Source: a bacterium | GTDB taxonomy: Bacteria > Cyanobacteriota > Vampirovibrionia > Gastranaerophilales > UBA9971 | Length of the DNA stretch: 43,085 bases | Direction: 5' to 3' | NCBI GenBank assembly: GCA_037147175.1 | Contig: JBAWVS010000022.1 | Location: forward strand, 1-43,085 | Part shown: in pieces, positions 31,637 through 40,553 of the stretch | Layout of the letters: every line of letters starts with the position of its first letter | Numbering within the stretch: the first letter of the stretch is position 1 | The notes under the pieces: generated by a model | The model's database searches: none | The model's input: only the letters and a program-made list of their open reading frames with translations | Told to the model about the DNA's origin: nothing | Program-made: the position numbers and the translations under genes

Positions 31637-32911
31637 TTATTCGGTTAAAATATTATTCCAGTCTTTAACGGCCTGATCTAAAGCTTCTTTCGGTGTTTTT
31701 TCTTTTAATAATGCCTGTTGTGTTGCATTATCAATTATTTCATTTAAATCTTTTTGATCTTTTAATTGAGGAGCAGGGAATAGTGCATTTTTTAGCTGCT
31801 GTGCGCTTATAATTCTTCCTCTTGTTGTCAAATCAGAAGAAGAGACCTCCTTGAAAAACGCCGAATCAAGAGTTTCTCTTGTTGATGGTAATACAGGCGC
31901 TAATTTGCAAAATTCAAGCTGATTTTTATGATTTGTAAGAAAAAGAGCAAAATCTACAGCTATTTTAGGATTTTTGCTTTTTTTAGGAACCACCAGATTC
32001 ATCAGAGAAAAGTCAACTTTCCCGTTGCTTCCGACTATTTGAGAAGATATTCCGGAATTTTTGTATATTTCAGGGGCATTTTCTTTAATTATTTTCAGAA
32101 AATTAGCTCCTGCAACGATAAAAGCAGTTTCTCCCGACTGGTATTTTTCAAGAGCTTCTCTGTGTCCTTGAGTAATTGATTCTGCGGGAATATATTTACT
32201 TCCGTACATATTTGTCCAAAAAGATAAAACTCTTACGGCCTCATGCGTGTTAAACAGAGCTTTTTTACCTGTTTTGTCTACTATAGGAACATTGTATTTG
32301 TTAAAAAGCTTGAGCATGTACCCGCTTTCCGTAAGATTTGGCATAAGCACAAATTTGTCGGTTTTTTTCTTGATAATAGGGGCAATTTCCCCCAAATATT
32401 CATAGGTCTTTGCGGAATTATAATTACTAATACCCGCATTGTTAAGGATTTGCTTATTATATATTGTTATCGCAGAGGTTATATACCATGGAATACCGAA
32501 AGTAATTCCAGAAACACTAGAAGCTTGCCAGCTTTCAGTAAGATATTTTTTGTAACTTTTTTGGGAAACATAATTTTTCACATTAAGCAAAGCGCCTTTA
32601 GAAGCCATAGTCGAGCCAAAACCTGGGTTCATGTTTATAAGGTCGGGAACATCATTGCTCATAACAGCTGCAAGAGCTCTTTTTTCTCCTTCGGAATAAG
32701 GGACATCAATCCATTTTATCTTTACATTAGGGTGAACTTTCTCATATTCGGCTATAACGTTTTTTATGTATTCGGAAAAATCAGATAACTGTAGTGTCCA
32801 GAAAGTAATTTCTGTTTTTGTATCAACAGGTTTTTTTTGGCAGGAAGAAACCCCGAATATAACACTTAAAATCAAAATTAAAAAAATAAAGATGGATAAA
32901 GTCTTTTTCAA
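31637..32911 (-). CDS. Extracellular solute-binding lipoprotein, sugar ABC transporter type
   Basis: The 424-residue protein starts with a signal sequence (KKTLSIFIFLILILSVIFG) and lipobox VSSC, so it should be lipid-anchored at C24. The mature part is a family 1 solute-binding protein: EITFWTLQ, IAEYEKVHPNVKIKWIDVPY, then PDLINMNPGFGSTMASKGAL, and a late FALFLTNHKNQLEFCKLAPVLPST. These proteins capture sugars or oligosaccharides for an ABC importer. The membrane and ATPase genes are not adjacent in this window. It is transcribed on its own, with the tRNA-Val promoter immediately downstream. Confidence 0.9.
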   Translation of the reverse strand: MKKTLSIFIFLILILSVIFGVSSCQKKPVDTKTEITFWTLQLSDFSEYIKNVIAEYEKVHPNVKIKWIDVPYSEGEKRALAAVMSNDVPDLINMNPGFGSTMASKGALLNVKNYVSQKSYKKYLTESWQASSVSGITFGIPWYITSAITIYNKQILNNAGISNYNSAKTYEYLGEIAPIIKKKTDKFVLMPNLTESGYMLKLFNKYNVPIVDKTGKKALFNTHEAVRVLSFWTNMYGSKYIPAESITQGHREALEKYQSGETAFIVAGANFLKIIKENAPEIYKNSGISSQIVGSNGKVDFSLMNLVVPKKSKNPKIAVDFALFLTNHKNQLEFCKLAPVLPSTRETLDSAFFKEVSSSDLTTRGRIISAQQLKNALFPAPQLKDQKDLNEIIDNATQQALLKEKTPKEALDQAVKDWNNILTE

Positions 32912-32960
32912 TTTTATTCTCCGTAAAACTTATGTTTTTACTGCCTCTAATTTAGCATAA

Positions 32961-33099
32961 TTAACTTGAATTGCTAAATAAATTTACGCGTCATTGCGGG
33001 AAGAGGCGTTAGACTCGACGAAGCAATCCATTTTATTTATTATAGATTGCTTCGCTATGCTCGCAATGACGATTTTGGCGATTTAGCAATTTGAGTTAA
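32961..33099. repeat. MITE-like palindromic repeat with CGTCATTGCG ends
   Basis: An inner inverted repeat has CGTCATTGCG at 32989-32998 and CGCAATGACG at 33062-33071, with GAAGCAATC and GATTGCTTC inside. The same core is known in dispersed palindromes of several unrelated bacteria. Outer arms also match: 32961-32979 against the complement of 33081-33099 with two differences. In all it is a 139-bp nested palindrome with no coding capacity, as a MITE-like element or RNA hairpin would be. Confidence 0.75.
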
Positions 33100-33421
33100 C
33101 TAATCTATAAAAAAAATTTGTTTCTTAAAGATAAGGGTCAATCAGGTGTTGAAGATTCCGAAATGCGAGTTTGACAGCAAACTGTCCGCTCAATTCCTTT
33201 AGTGAACGGATATTGGGTAAAAAATAATAAAAATAAAAACATTGTAAAAGTCTGTTAAGTCCTTCGAATAAAGGGTTTACTTTTAAAAGTGGATAATTAT
33301 AATTTACATGTGCAAAAATATATATTAATTCGAATTTATGAAAATCCAAACAAACAAATCTGGATCCGGGGAAGATTAGGCATTAATTTACAGAAGAAAA
33401 ATCGAGGGTAAAAAATCACTT
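33100..33421. other. Gap without a convincing gene
   Basis: About 320 bases lie between the palindrome and the secreted-protein gene. There is a small dyad GACAG-CAAA-CTGTC at 33173-33186 and a 74-codon minus-strand frame (33125-33349), which has no recognisable features or ribosome site. I see no RNA gene or other feature here. Confidence 0.4.
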
Positions 33422-34030
33422 ATGCGTGTATCAAAAATTTTATTTGCAGCTGTTTTCATGCTGTTTTTGACACTACCGGCAGTTTCAGGGAATATTTCAA
33501 AAAACAATTCCTATTCACCAGTAACTAATGACCCACTAATTATAAAGGCTCTTAATCTTATGGATGGAACTTCCGCAAGCTGGGCTAAAAAAGCTATTTT
33601 GGGAAATAATGATTCCGGATTGCCAATGAAAGTAGAATTTAAAAATCTTGCAGAAATCTCCCCTGAATATGCAACTTTTGATGCGCTTGGGTGGAAAAAA
33701 GGTAAACAGCTTTACATCTATGTTAATGAAAAACACCAAAATGCTCCAGCTGAAGCCCTTGCAAGTTTATTAAGCCATGAATCAGTCCATCAGGATTCTT
33801 ATTGTTCGCTTGAAGAAGAAACTTACGCATGGGGCTACGAAGCAGATGTATGGACCCAGATGAAAGCCAAAAATCCCCAGCTGGCTCAGGTTCAATGTCC
33901 TTTAACAGAAAGATTAAACACTCTTTCAAAACTTTTTACAGCAGCCAATAACACTACGGGAAGTATAAGAAACTTAGTGTATTCAAATCCGGGCTATAAA
34001 GGCTTACCTATTCATTCACCCGGTTTCTAA
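33422..34030 (+). CDS. Secreted protein with HExxH motif
   Basis: The 202-residue protein has a signal peptide (KILFAAVFMLFLTLPAVSG) and should be exported. Near residue 118 it carries LLSHESVHQD, an HExxH zinc-binding motif, with a possible third ligand in the following SLEEETYAWGYEAD, where glutamates lie about 20 residues on as in gluzincins. It may be a small metalloprotease or a protein that keeps the fold; I know no close family. It stands alone and ends at a strong terminator. Two cysteines (YCS and QCP) could form a disulfide. Confidence 0.65.
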   Translation: MRVSKILFAAVFMLFLTLPAVSGNISKNNSYSPVTNDPLIIKALNLMDGTSASWAKKAILGNNDSGLPMKVEFKNLAEISPEYATFDALGWKKGKQLYIYVNEKHQNAPAEALASLLSHESVHQDSYCSLEEETYAWGYEADVWTQMKAKNPQLAQVQCPLTERLNTLSKLFTAANNTTGSIRNLVYSNPGYKGLPIHSPGF

Positions 34031-34054
34031 AAACAAAATATTTATATAGAATAC

Positions 34055-34089
34055 AGAAGAGCCTTTTCTTATTTAGAAAAGGCTCTTCT
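34055..34089 (+). terminator. Terminator after the secreted HExxH protein
   Basis: A perfect 15-bp stem (arms 34055-34069 and 34075-34089) with a 5-base TATTT loop lies 25 bases after the stop codon. The arm ends in TTCT and is followed by GTGTTTGTT. It may also act on the convergent minus-strand gene. Confidence 0.8.
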
Positions 34090-34222
34090 GTGTTTGTTCT
34101 TAAGATTTTATGGATTCATAAATGTTGTTATATTTAAAACACCTTTGAAAACAAGACCTACAGTCATACAAAAAAGAATAAAATCAAATAATAAATTTAA
34201 ATACATAACTATACCAGCTAAA

Positions 34223-35338
34223 CTACCGTCCTCTTTGGTCCCATCCTAACAAAACAGGATTTATCTTGTTAAGTATTTTGTATGTTACTACAGAGTCATT
34301 TATATTCATAGAACTTTCATTTGATTTTATCGAATTGTCAGCAACCTTTAAACAGGCTGTAGCTATTTCTATAAGCCCTCTTTCGCCTAATTCTCTAATG
34401 TTAAGATTTATTGAATTACTGTTGATTGTTGCAGGAAAATACTTGATTTTTCCAAAATTTAACGAATTTTCTTCAAGTTTTCCGCAAACATGTATAACTT
34501 TAGCATTTGGGCATAAATCCACAATATCACTGATTGAAATAACTCCTTTGCTGCCTATAATCTGCATAGAGGTTTGCGGATAATCTATAACGATGATTGC
34601 ATCAAGCTCAGGAAAGCGTTTAAGAACAAAAGCATGATCTAAAGAAGCTTTAATATTGCAAGAATAGACTATTGCGCCGGCTGCTTTTAAAAGTTGCAGA
34701 GAAGAATCAAGCAAACTTCCATGCCCTACTAAAAGCACCCGTGATTTGTAAACATCAATACCCGCCTCGTAGCACCTTTTTAAGATAATATGAGAAAAAT
34801 ATTTATATAAATTTAAGTTTTTATCATCAGGATCTATTCCCACAACAGAAGTCCTTTCTTTATTGCATGCCTCCAGATCAATATTATCTGTATTATTAAA
34901 ATCCAGATTTTCAGGAAACAATGTTATAACCCTTTTTTTATTAAGCTGATTTATGAAGGCGCCCTCAATTTTATCTATCTCTCCGCCTTTTACAACTATA
35001 TTGCTTCCAAAAAGAACTTCCTGTGTTGTTATATCGACACATTTTATGTTTTCAAAGCCTAATTCTTTAGTTGTTTTAGCTATATGCTCTTTGATTTGTT
35101 GTTTAATGGTCTTTACATAAACATTTTTAGCCCCTGACATTGCAGCAATAACTGCAAGAAGGGCAGGCTCTTTTGGTGAAGAAGGCAACAAAATATTGTA
35201 ATTGCTTAAATCTAAATTAAACAATTTAATATTTTGTTTAATTAATTCAAAATATTTCGAATTTCTAAAACCCATATATTGTACAACTACCTGTTTGAAT
35301 TTGTGATTTCTGTTAATAAAATTAGAATCTTTTAACAC
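34223..35338 (-). CDS. Rossmann-like protein of unknown function
   Basis: I do not recognise this 371-residue protein. The centre has a dinucleotide-type loop, VLLVGHGSLLDSSLQLLKAAGA (near residue 205), followed by strands such as LDAIIVIDYPQ and AKVIHVCGKLE, as in NAD-binding Rossmann folds of the SAH hydrolase/dehydrogenase sort. The N-terminal half has SSPKEPALLAVIAAMSGAKNVYV, a second alpha/beta unit. No signal peptide or membrane helix is seen, so it is cytoplasmic. It is next to the polysaccharide genes and on the same strand but 339 bases away, so a role in sugar metabolism is only possible. Confidence 0.55.
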   Translation of the reverse strand: MLKDSNFINRNHKFKQVVVQYMGFRNSKYFELIKQNIKLFNLDLSNYNILLPSSPKEPALLAVIAAMSGAKNVYVKTIKQQIKEHIAKTTKELGFENIKCVDITTQEVLFGSNIVVKGGEIDKIEGAFINQLNKKRVITLFPENLDFNNTDNIDLEACNKERTSVVGIDPDDKNLNLYKYFSHIILKRCYEAGIDVYKSRVLLVGHGSLLDSSLQLLKAAGAIVYSCNIKASLDHAFVLKRFPELDAIIVIDYPQTSMQIIGSKGVISISDIVDLCPNAKVIHVCGKLEENSLNFGKIKYFPATINSNSINLNIRELGERGLIEIATACLKVADNSIKSNESSMNINDSVVTYKILNKINPVLLGWDQRGR

Positions 35339-35555
35339 TTCCCCTATGTATTTTAAATATTATCAGTTCTGCCAGAAAAGGTTAAATCAGCAATATCTCT
35401 TAATATTTAAATAATTAAGTTTTGTAAATAAATTTAAGCAGAAGAGCAATTATCTACTTTTTAAATACTTTATATATATAAGAGATACATCAAACCCCCA
35501 ACAAAAAAGATAATTCTTATATTTTTATATAGATACTTCAATTTAAATTCCTGAA

Positions 35556-35582
35556 CTTTCCTTTCCCTTTCCCTTTCCTTTC
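35556..35582. repeat. Homopyrimidine mirror repeat
   Basis: Twenty-seven consecutive pyrimidines form a perfect mirror around 35569: runs of TTT separated by CC and CCC read the same in both directions. Homopurine-homopyrimidine mirror repeats can adopt triplex (H-DNA) form. Confidence 0.75.
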
Positions 35583-35594
35583 TTTAAAACAAAT

Positions 35595-35616
35595 ACCCCT
35601 AACGGGGTTTTTTTTT
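35595..35616. terminator. Intrinsic terminator, probably bidirectional
   Basis: ACCCC-TAAC-GGGGT makes a 5-bp stem followed by nine T on the plus strand. On the minus strand it is followed by ATTTGTTTT. Since no plus-strand gene precedes it, its use is more likely to end the minus-strand polysaccharide operon, whose last stop is at 35678. Confidence 0.65.
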
Positions 35617-35677
35617 GCCCGTAAATTGGAAGGCAATCAAAATATAAACAAAAATCTACCAAATTGCGTGAGTGATT

Positions 35678-36817
35678 TTAGTTATCCGAAATTTCAAAGT
35701 AGACTTTTTCTGTAACGTCTGCGATTTTGTCCCATGAGAAGTTATTTTTAACAATTTCTTTTGATTTTTGACCCATAATTTTTAATTCTTCCTGATTAAG
35801 CGAAAGCAACATATTAAGGGCGTTTTTACAGGCGTCAGAGTCGTTTGCGGCAAAGCTTATCCCTGCGTCTCTGTCAAAAGACAGCATTTCGTCATGCGGT
35901 TGAATATCACTAAGAACAACAGGTAATTCATAAGACATCGCTTCTAAGCCTGCCAGCGGGTTTCCTTCCAATCTTGACGGTGAAACATAAGCAAGGGCAT
36001 TTGAATAAACTTCCGCAAGCTCTCTGCCCTTTAGATAAGAAGTAAAAATAATTCTTTTATCATCTTTTGCGAGATTTTTGAGCAGTTTGACATATTCCGG
36101 TGTTTCCGGTGAATCTCCTGAAATTACGAGCTTGATATCAGTATTTAAATCTTTAAAAGCATTTATTAATATTTCAATGGCTTTTTCGGGAACTAATCGC
36201 CCTACGAAAGTAATATATTTGTTTTTTTCAAGCTTAAATTTTTCGTTTAAAATTTTAAGCTCTGTTTTTTTTGGAATATTAACACCGTTGGGGATTCTAA
36301 AGCAGTTTACTCCGTAAACCTCGTTATATCTTTGCATAAGCCCGTTTGAAACCATTATTCTTGCATCAGTAAGCTTTGCACTGTTCACTTCACCTATTTT
36401 TATGGCTTTTTTGGCGATTCCCTGCCATTTGTCCCTCTGCCAGTCAATTCCATGACAGGTAAATACTCTTTTCTTTTTCGGGGAAAATGATTTGGGAATT
36501 AAACTAAAAATTGCGGGACCCTGTGCGTGATAATGTATTATTTCAGCATCCGAAAATGCTGCAAATATGCTTGAAATAAAACAATGATAGCATGTTCCCC
36601 AACCTACCATATTAATTGTCGGCAGGTTTATTACTTTAACGCCTTTGTATTCGGTTTTTTCAAAAGTATTATTTTGGTTTCTGCCATAAAATGTTATTTT
36701 ATGACCTTTTTCTGCGAGTTTTGTATAAAGTCCTTCCGTTGCCGTTTCTACTCCACCGTAATCTGCAGGTATATTTCTTGAGCCTACGACTGCTATTTTT
36801 AATATATTCTTTTTCAT
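35678..36817 (-). CDS. Group 1 glycosyltransferase (copy 1 of a near-identical pair)
   Basis: The 379-residue enzyme is a GT4-type GT-B glycosyltransferase. Its N-terminus IAVVGSRNIPADYGGVETA is typical of the rhamnosyltransferase-like DUF1972 group, and the C-terminal half has FVGRLVPEKAIEILINAFKD and SPSRLEGNPLAGLEAMSYE with the catalytic E-x7-E region. It transfers a sugar from a nucleotide donor to a lipid-linked glycan at the membrane's inner face. It is the last gene of the minus-strand polysaccharide operon. It is almost identical to 41846-42988: the first 278 residues match exactly, while nine substitutions lie in the last 100. Confidence 0.92.
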   Translation of the reverse strand: MKKNILKIAVVGSRNIPADYGGVETATEGLYTKLAEKGHKITFYGRNQNNTFEKTEYKGVKVINLPTINMVGWGTCYHCFISSIFAAFSDAEIIHYHAQGPAIFSLIPKSFSPKKKRVFTCHGIDWQRDKWQGIAKKAIKIGEVNSAKLTDARIMVSNGLMQRYNEVYGVNCFRIPNGVNIPKKTELKILNEKFKLEKNKYITFVGRLVPEKAIEILINAFKDLNTDIKLVISGDSPETPEYVKLLKNLAKDDKRIIFTSYLKGRELAEVYSNALAYVSPSRLEGNPLAGLEAMSYELPVVLSDIQPHDEMLSFDRDAGISFAANDSDACKNALNMLLSLNQEELKIMGQKSKEIVKNNFSWDKIADVTEKVYFEISDN

Positions 36818-36914
36818 ACTGCCTCTCTGAAAATATATATTTTTTTATTAAACTTTTATCAAATTTATTTGATGCCCCTACAATAAAACAGCAAAACCAA
36901 AAAGGGTATTAGCC
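36001..36914. repeat. Long direct repeat, left copy
   Basis: This 914-base stretch is repeated at 42172-43085 with no difference that I found. It covers the first three quarters of the glycosyltransferase gene and its upstream region. Downstream of it (35678-36000) similarity continues but with scattered differences. Confidence 0.85.
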
Positions 36915-36987
36915 GGTAAGTATTTTGCAGGTCAGAGTTTAACCGGATAAATCAAAAACGGTTGATGCATAAAACTTTTGTCGTATT

Positions 36988-37443
36988 TTAAAACCCCTTT
37001 GCCTCAAGCGAAGGAAACCATCCTACATTTTCTATTTTTTTACATAAATTATAGCTTAAAGAGGGTTTGATGATAGTTAAGCCATCTTTTTTATAGACTT
37101 TTACAGTCGCTAAATCACAAAATTTTATTATACCGCTTGAATATTCTTTATTTTCAAATAACACAGGAGTTTCTATCAATATTAAATCCGCATCAAACAC
37201 TCCGATGTCTCTTGAACTTTTATTTGCCGGAACAGATATGATTTTACCGTTATCAGCAATTTTTATCGGAGTTGAAGTTTTATTTATTACTATTCCTCCG
37301 AAATGTTGTTTTTCATATTTCATAAATTCAAGATATTTTAAATTAAATGAATTTTTGTTCAGTTGAATAAATAAAGTGAAAAATATTATAAAAAATACAA
37401 TAAATATAAAAATAACTATAAGCAGACGAAAAGGCTTTTTCAC
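36988..37443 (-). CDS. Single-pass membrane protein of unknown function
   Basis: The 151-residue protein starts with GTG and a membrane anchor (RLLIVIFIFIVFFIIFFTLF), followed by about 115 residues probably outside the membrane. The soluble part is rich in beta-type sequence (HFGGIVINKTSTPIKIADNG, later ADLILIETPVLF) with two C-terminal cysteines. I recognise no family. It lies between the acyltransferase and the copy 1 glycosyltransferase on the same strand, so it may help in polysaccharide export or attachment, but this rests on position alone. Confidence 0.65.
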   Translation of the reverse strand: MKKPFRLLIVIFIFIVFFIIFFTLFIQLNKNSFNLKYLEFMKYEKQHFGGIVINKTSTPIKIADNGKIISVPANKSSRDIGVFDADLILIETPVLFENKEYSSGIIKFCDLATVKVYKKDGLTIIKPSLSYNLCKKIENVGWFPSLEAKGF

Positions 37444-37534
37444 TTTATTTAATCCATTTTACTTTTTATTTTTACCAAACTAATAATACTCTGTAATTTT
37501 TTCGACACCAATTATTATTTAAAAAATATAGCTG

Positions 37535-38554
37535 TTATTTTCCAAAAAGCAATTTGTTGAGTTTTAATTTTGTCGATAATTTATAGAATAAAATTGAAAA
37601 AACTATTCCTGAAATAGTTGAAGTTAATATAATTAAGAATAAATTATCAATATGTAAAAATTTTTCCATAACAATTCTGGCGGCAGGAGAGATAATGGGA
37701 TGAATAAGATAAATATATAATGACATTTTTCCTAAATAGCCAAATATTTTAAAAAAATTAACTGTTTGAATGTAAATAGAAAATAATATTACAGAAAAAA
37801 TACCCAATAAAGCAGGATAAATATTTAAAAAAGTATCCTTAAATACTTCATAGGTGTTATTTGATAAAGCGATTGTTGTATTAATAATCAAAAAAGCCAA
37901 AATAAAACTAATTATAAATATTTTATACTTTTTAAATTCAAAATTATTAAACGAATCTGTTGATAAATAAGCCCCTGAAGACAAAAAGAAAAAACTTCCG
38001 GTAAATGTATCGTTAAAGAACCATATAAATTTAAAAGGATTGTAGAAACACATTATTAAAGATATTAAGAATATAAATAAATAATTTATTTTAAATAATT
38101 TGTTTAATATTAAATATAAAATTTGTATTCCGAAAAGTATATATAAAAACCACAAATGTAATATAGGATAAAACGGAAATAATAATAACTGTTTTAGTGT
38201 AATTTGATTATTAGACGCATTTTGAACGTTTGGAAAATATGAAATTAATAAATAAATTCCTCCAAATATAACAGACCAAATAATATAAGGATACAGAACA
38301 GTTTGAACTTTAGAAATAAGAGCTTTACTTAAAGGTTTTTCCGAGAAGCTTTTCATAAATAAACCGGATAAAAAGAAAAACAGCGGCATGTGAAATAGCC
38401 ATATAAAATTGTAACTAAAATAATATAAATTAGGCTGAGTAGCTTTTAAAAGGTTATTTCCCAGAATGGAATGCCCTAAAACCACAAGAAGAATACCTGT
38501 ACCTTTTGCGGTGTCTATCCATTCTAAACGATTAGTTGTCTTATTTATGTTCAT
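37535..38554 (-). CDS. Acyltransferase 3 family membrane protein
   Basis: The 339-residue membrane protein of about ten helices starts RLEWIDTAKGTGILLVVLGHS, the signature of acyltransferase 3 / fucose 4-O-acetylase-like enzymes, with the H in LGHS as a conserved residue. LFHMPLFFFLSGLFMKSF follows. It adds acetyl or another acyl group to a surface sugar, moving it across the membrane. It sits in the middle of the polysaccharide operon, 20 bases after the O-antigen ligase-type gene, where such decorating enzymes are usual. Confidence 0.9.
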   Translation of the reverse strand: MNINKTTNRLEWIDTAKGTGILLVVLGHSILGNNLLKATQPNLYYFSYNFIWLFHMPLFFFLSGLFMKSFSEKPLSKALISKVQTVLYPYIIWSVIFGGIYLLISYFPNVQNASNNQITLKQLLLFPFYPILHLWFLYILFGIQILYLILNKLFKINYLFIFLISLIMCFYNPFKFIWFFNDTFTGSFFFLSSGAYLSTDSFNNFEFKKYKIFIISFILAFLIINTTIALSNNTYEVFKDTFLNIYPALLGIFSVILFSIYIQTVNFFKIFGYLGKMSLYIYLIHPIISPAARIVMEKFLHIDNLFLIILTSTISGIVFSILFYKLSTKLKLNKLLFGK

Positions 38555-38574
38555 TATTTTTTCTTCCCGAATAA

Positions 38575-39951
38575 TTAAGCGTATTTTTTATTTTTATTAT
38601 CAAGATTAAGGCTTAATTTTATATAAAAATATGTAATAATCACCCATGCAAAAAACATTGGCGTTCTGCTAAATACAGAATTATCCGAGTACATATTTAT
38701 GAAAATTTGGACAAAAATTGCTATAGGGAAGATATATTCCATTCGATCAGCTAATCTTTTGTTCATAAGGGCTTTAATAAAAGTTATTAGCGGAAAAATA
38801 AAACTCATATAAAAAATTATACCGGTAACGCCAAGTTCGAACCATAATTGCAAATAGACATTGTGAGTCATCATTTTATATTGTCCTAATGATAACAAAT
38901 AGCTGGAGGCTGAATCAATTCCATTGCCGAACCATACGTTCCTGCTGTTTATACCGGCCATAAGCAGTTTCCATACTTCCTGCCGCCAGGTATATGAATC
39001 GTTTTCTCCCATTCTGATTAATATACCTTCTATGATTTGCAGATTAAAAATAAAGTTGACTGCTGTCAGTAAAACAAAGATGCATATAGAAACCAGTGCT
39101 GCTTTTAATTTTCTCTTGTAAGGTAAGCAAAGAAACATTAAAAATAACATTACTAAAAAACACAGATAACCAACTTTTGTAAGTGTTAATAATAATGCAA
39201 GAACATTAAGTATGATGCTTATCCCCCAATAAATTTTTTCTTCTTTTTTTTGAGATTTCATAAGCATATATATAGCCATAGGCAAATATAAATTGACTAC
39301 TATAGCCGTTACATTCGGATGCGCCAGCAGCCCCGGCGCTCTCAAAACGCCGCCTACCGACAAAAGACCAAAGCCTGTCAGTCTTTGAAAAAGAATAACA
39401 ATCGAATTTATGACTGTAAATATGTTTATTAATTTAAATATAGAATAAGCCTTAGTAAGATCATCTTTAAAAGAATCATAGGCTAAATAAATAATAAAAA
39501 TTTGTATAAAATATCTAAAAACATTCATCAAGCCTGATGCGAAAGAATCTTGTCTAAAACAATTAAATATAAGCAATAACATAAAAAAGAAAATATATTT
39601 AATATATGGCAATTTTTTCCAAACCGAACCTATATAATTTGATAAGATAATCATCGCTGTAGGTACAGTTATAACCGTTCCTATAACTGTCATCGGGTTT
39701 GCCCCCGCAATTACAAAAGGTCTAAAGTTATCGAACACCGGAACAATAAACAGCCATAAAACAAGGAAAAATTTATTTCGTTTATATAAAAACGGAGTTA
39801 ATATCAAAAAAAATAATAAAAGTATAATGTCTAAAAGCCCGAAAATCCCCATAGAAAAAAACATAGCGAAAGTTAATAAAATAAGAAAAATGACTCCTGC
39901 GCCCAAAAATAGATATCTTTTTCTTTGCTCCAGTATTAAAGAGTATTCCAT
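38575..39951 (-). CDS. O-antigen ligase/polymerase-type membrane protein
   Basis: The 458-residue protein has about twelve membrane helices and the Wzy_C-type periplasmic loop near its end. Diagnostic pieces are APGLLAHPNVTAIVVNLYLP, WRQEVWKLLMAGI, and MTHNVYLQLWFELGVTGIIFY, where the H-N and W-E-G residues are conserved in WaaL and Wzy relatives. It joins glycan units at the outer face of the inner membrane, either polymerising repeats or ligating to lipid; sequence alone does not tell which. Its start overlaps the hexapeptide acetyltransferase gene by 16 bases. Confidence 0.88.
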   Translation of the reverse strand: MEYSLILEQRKRYLFLGAGVIFLILLTFAMFFSMGIFGLLDIILLLFFLILTPFLYKRNKFFLVLWLFIVPVFDNFRPFVIAGANPMTVIGTVITVPTAMIILSNYIGSVWKKLPYIKYIFFFMLLLIFNCFRQDSFASGLMNVFRYFIQIFIIYLAYDSFKDDLTKAYSIFKLINIFTVINSIVILFQRLTGFGLLSVGGVLRAPGLLAHPNVTAIVVNLYLPMAIYMLMKSQKKEEKIYWGISIILNVLALLLTLTKVGYLCFLVMLFLMFLCLPYKRKLKAALVSICIFVLLTAVNFIFNLQIIEGILIRMGENDSYTWRQEVWKLLMAGINSRNVWFGNGIDSASSYLLSLGQYKMMTHNVYLQLWFELGVTGIIFYMSFIFPLITFIKALMNKRLADRMEYIFPIAIFVQIFINMYSDNSVFSRTPMFFAWVIITYFYIKLSLNLDNKNKKYA

Positions 39952-40553
39952 TGTTCAGATTCTCCATTATTTTTGTTATATCTGATAAAGTCTGAGCTTC
40001 CTTTATAACTGACAACTTTTGCGGGGATTCCGACAGCTACGGCGTTTTTAGTTAAATTCGAAGAAACAACGGCATTTGCTCCGATTGCAACATTATCTTC
40101 AATTTTTATATCACCGATGATTTTTGCGCCTGCGCCTATAAAAACTTGTGAACCCAATTTAGGAACGCCGTCATTTTTTCCTCTTCCGCTTCGCCCGATG
40201 ACTACTCCCGGCAAAATTGAACAATTATCGCCTATTTCTGCTTTATAACTAATAATTAAACTTCCGATATGAGGAATAAAGCACGATTTCCCTATTTTTG
40301 CACCGGCAGGCAGTTCAATACAAGTCATAAATCTTAAAATATGCGAGAGAATCAATAAAATTAACGAAATAAATTGTTTAATAAGAGGGATCTTAAAGTC
40401 ATATTTGAAATATCTGCAAATCCTGTAAACAACTAAAACCCACAGCCCCGGATTTACTGCAAAAAGATGCAAATAATTTTTTGTTGATTCATTTTCAAGA
40501 TAATATCTTTCAAAATCACTTTTTATATAGTCAGTTAAATCACTGTAAGACAT
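39936..40553 (-). CDS. Hexapeptide-repeat acetyltransferase (CysE-like)
   Basis: The 205-residue protein has an N-terminal helical part and then a left-handed beta-helix of hexapeptide repeats (AGAKIGKSCFIPHIG, AEIGDNCSILPGVVIGRSGRG, AGAKIIGDIKIEDNVAIGAN), the fold of serine O-acetyltransferase and sugar acetyltransferases. The H in FIPHIG is at the usual catalytic histidine place. In this locus it is more likely to acetylate a polysaccharide sugar than serine. It overlaps both neighbours (14 and 16 bases), so it is part of the operon. Confidence 0.88.
   Translation of the reverse strand: MSYSDLTDYIKSDFERYYLENESTKNYLHLFAVNPGLWVLVVYRICRYFKYDFKIPLIKQFISLILLILSHILRFMTCIELPAGAKIGKSCFIPHIGSLIISYKAEIGDNCSILPGVVIGRSGRGKNDGVPKLGSQVFIGAGAKIIGDIKIEDNVAIGANAVVSSNLTKNAVAVGIPAKVVSYKGSSDFIRYNKNNGESEQWNTL

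Larger units (their letters stand above)
35339..35677. other. AT-rich gap with a mirror repeat and a terminator, no gene
   Basis: The 339-base stretch between two minus-strand genes is very AT-rich. It contains a homopyrimidine mirror repeat (35556-35582) and an intrinsic terminator hairpin (35595-35616). Its left part could hold the promoter of the Rossmann-like gene, but I see no clean consensus. Confidence 0.5.

Noticed and set aside
33125-33349. A 74-codon minus-strand frame in the gap before the HExxH gene
   Set aside because: No ribosome site, domain or membrane pattern was convincing.
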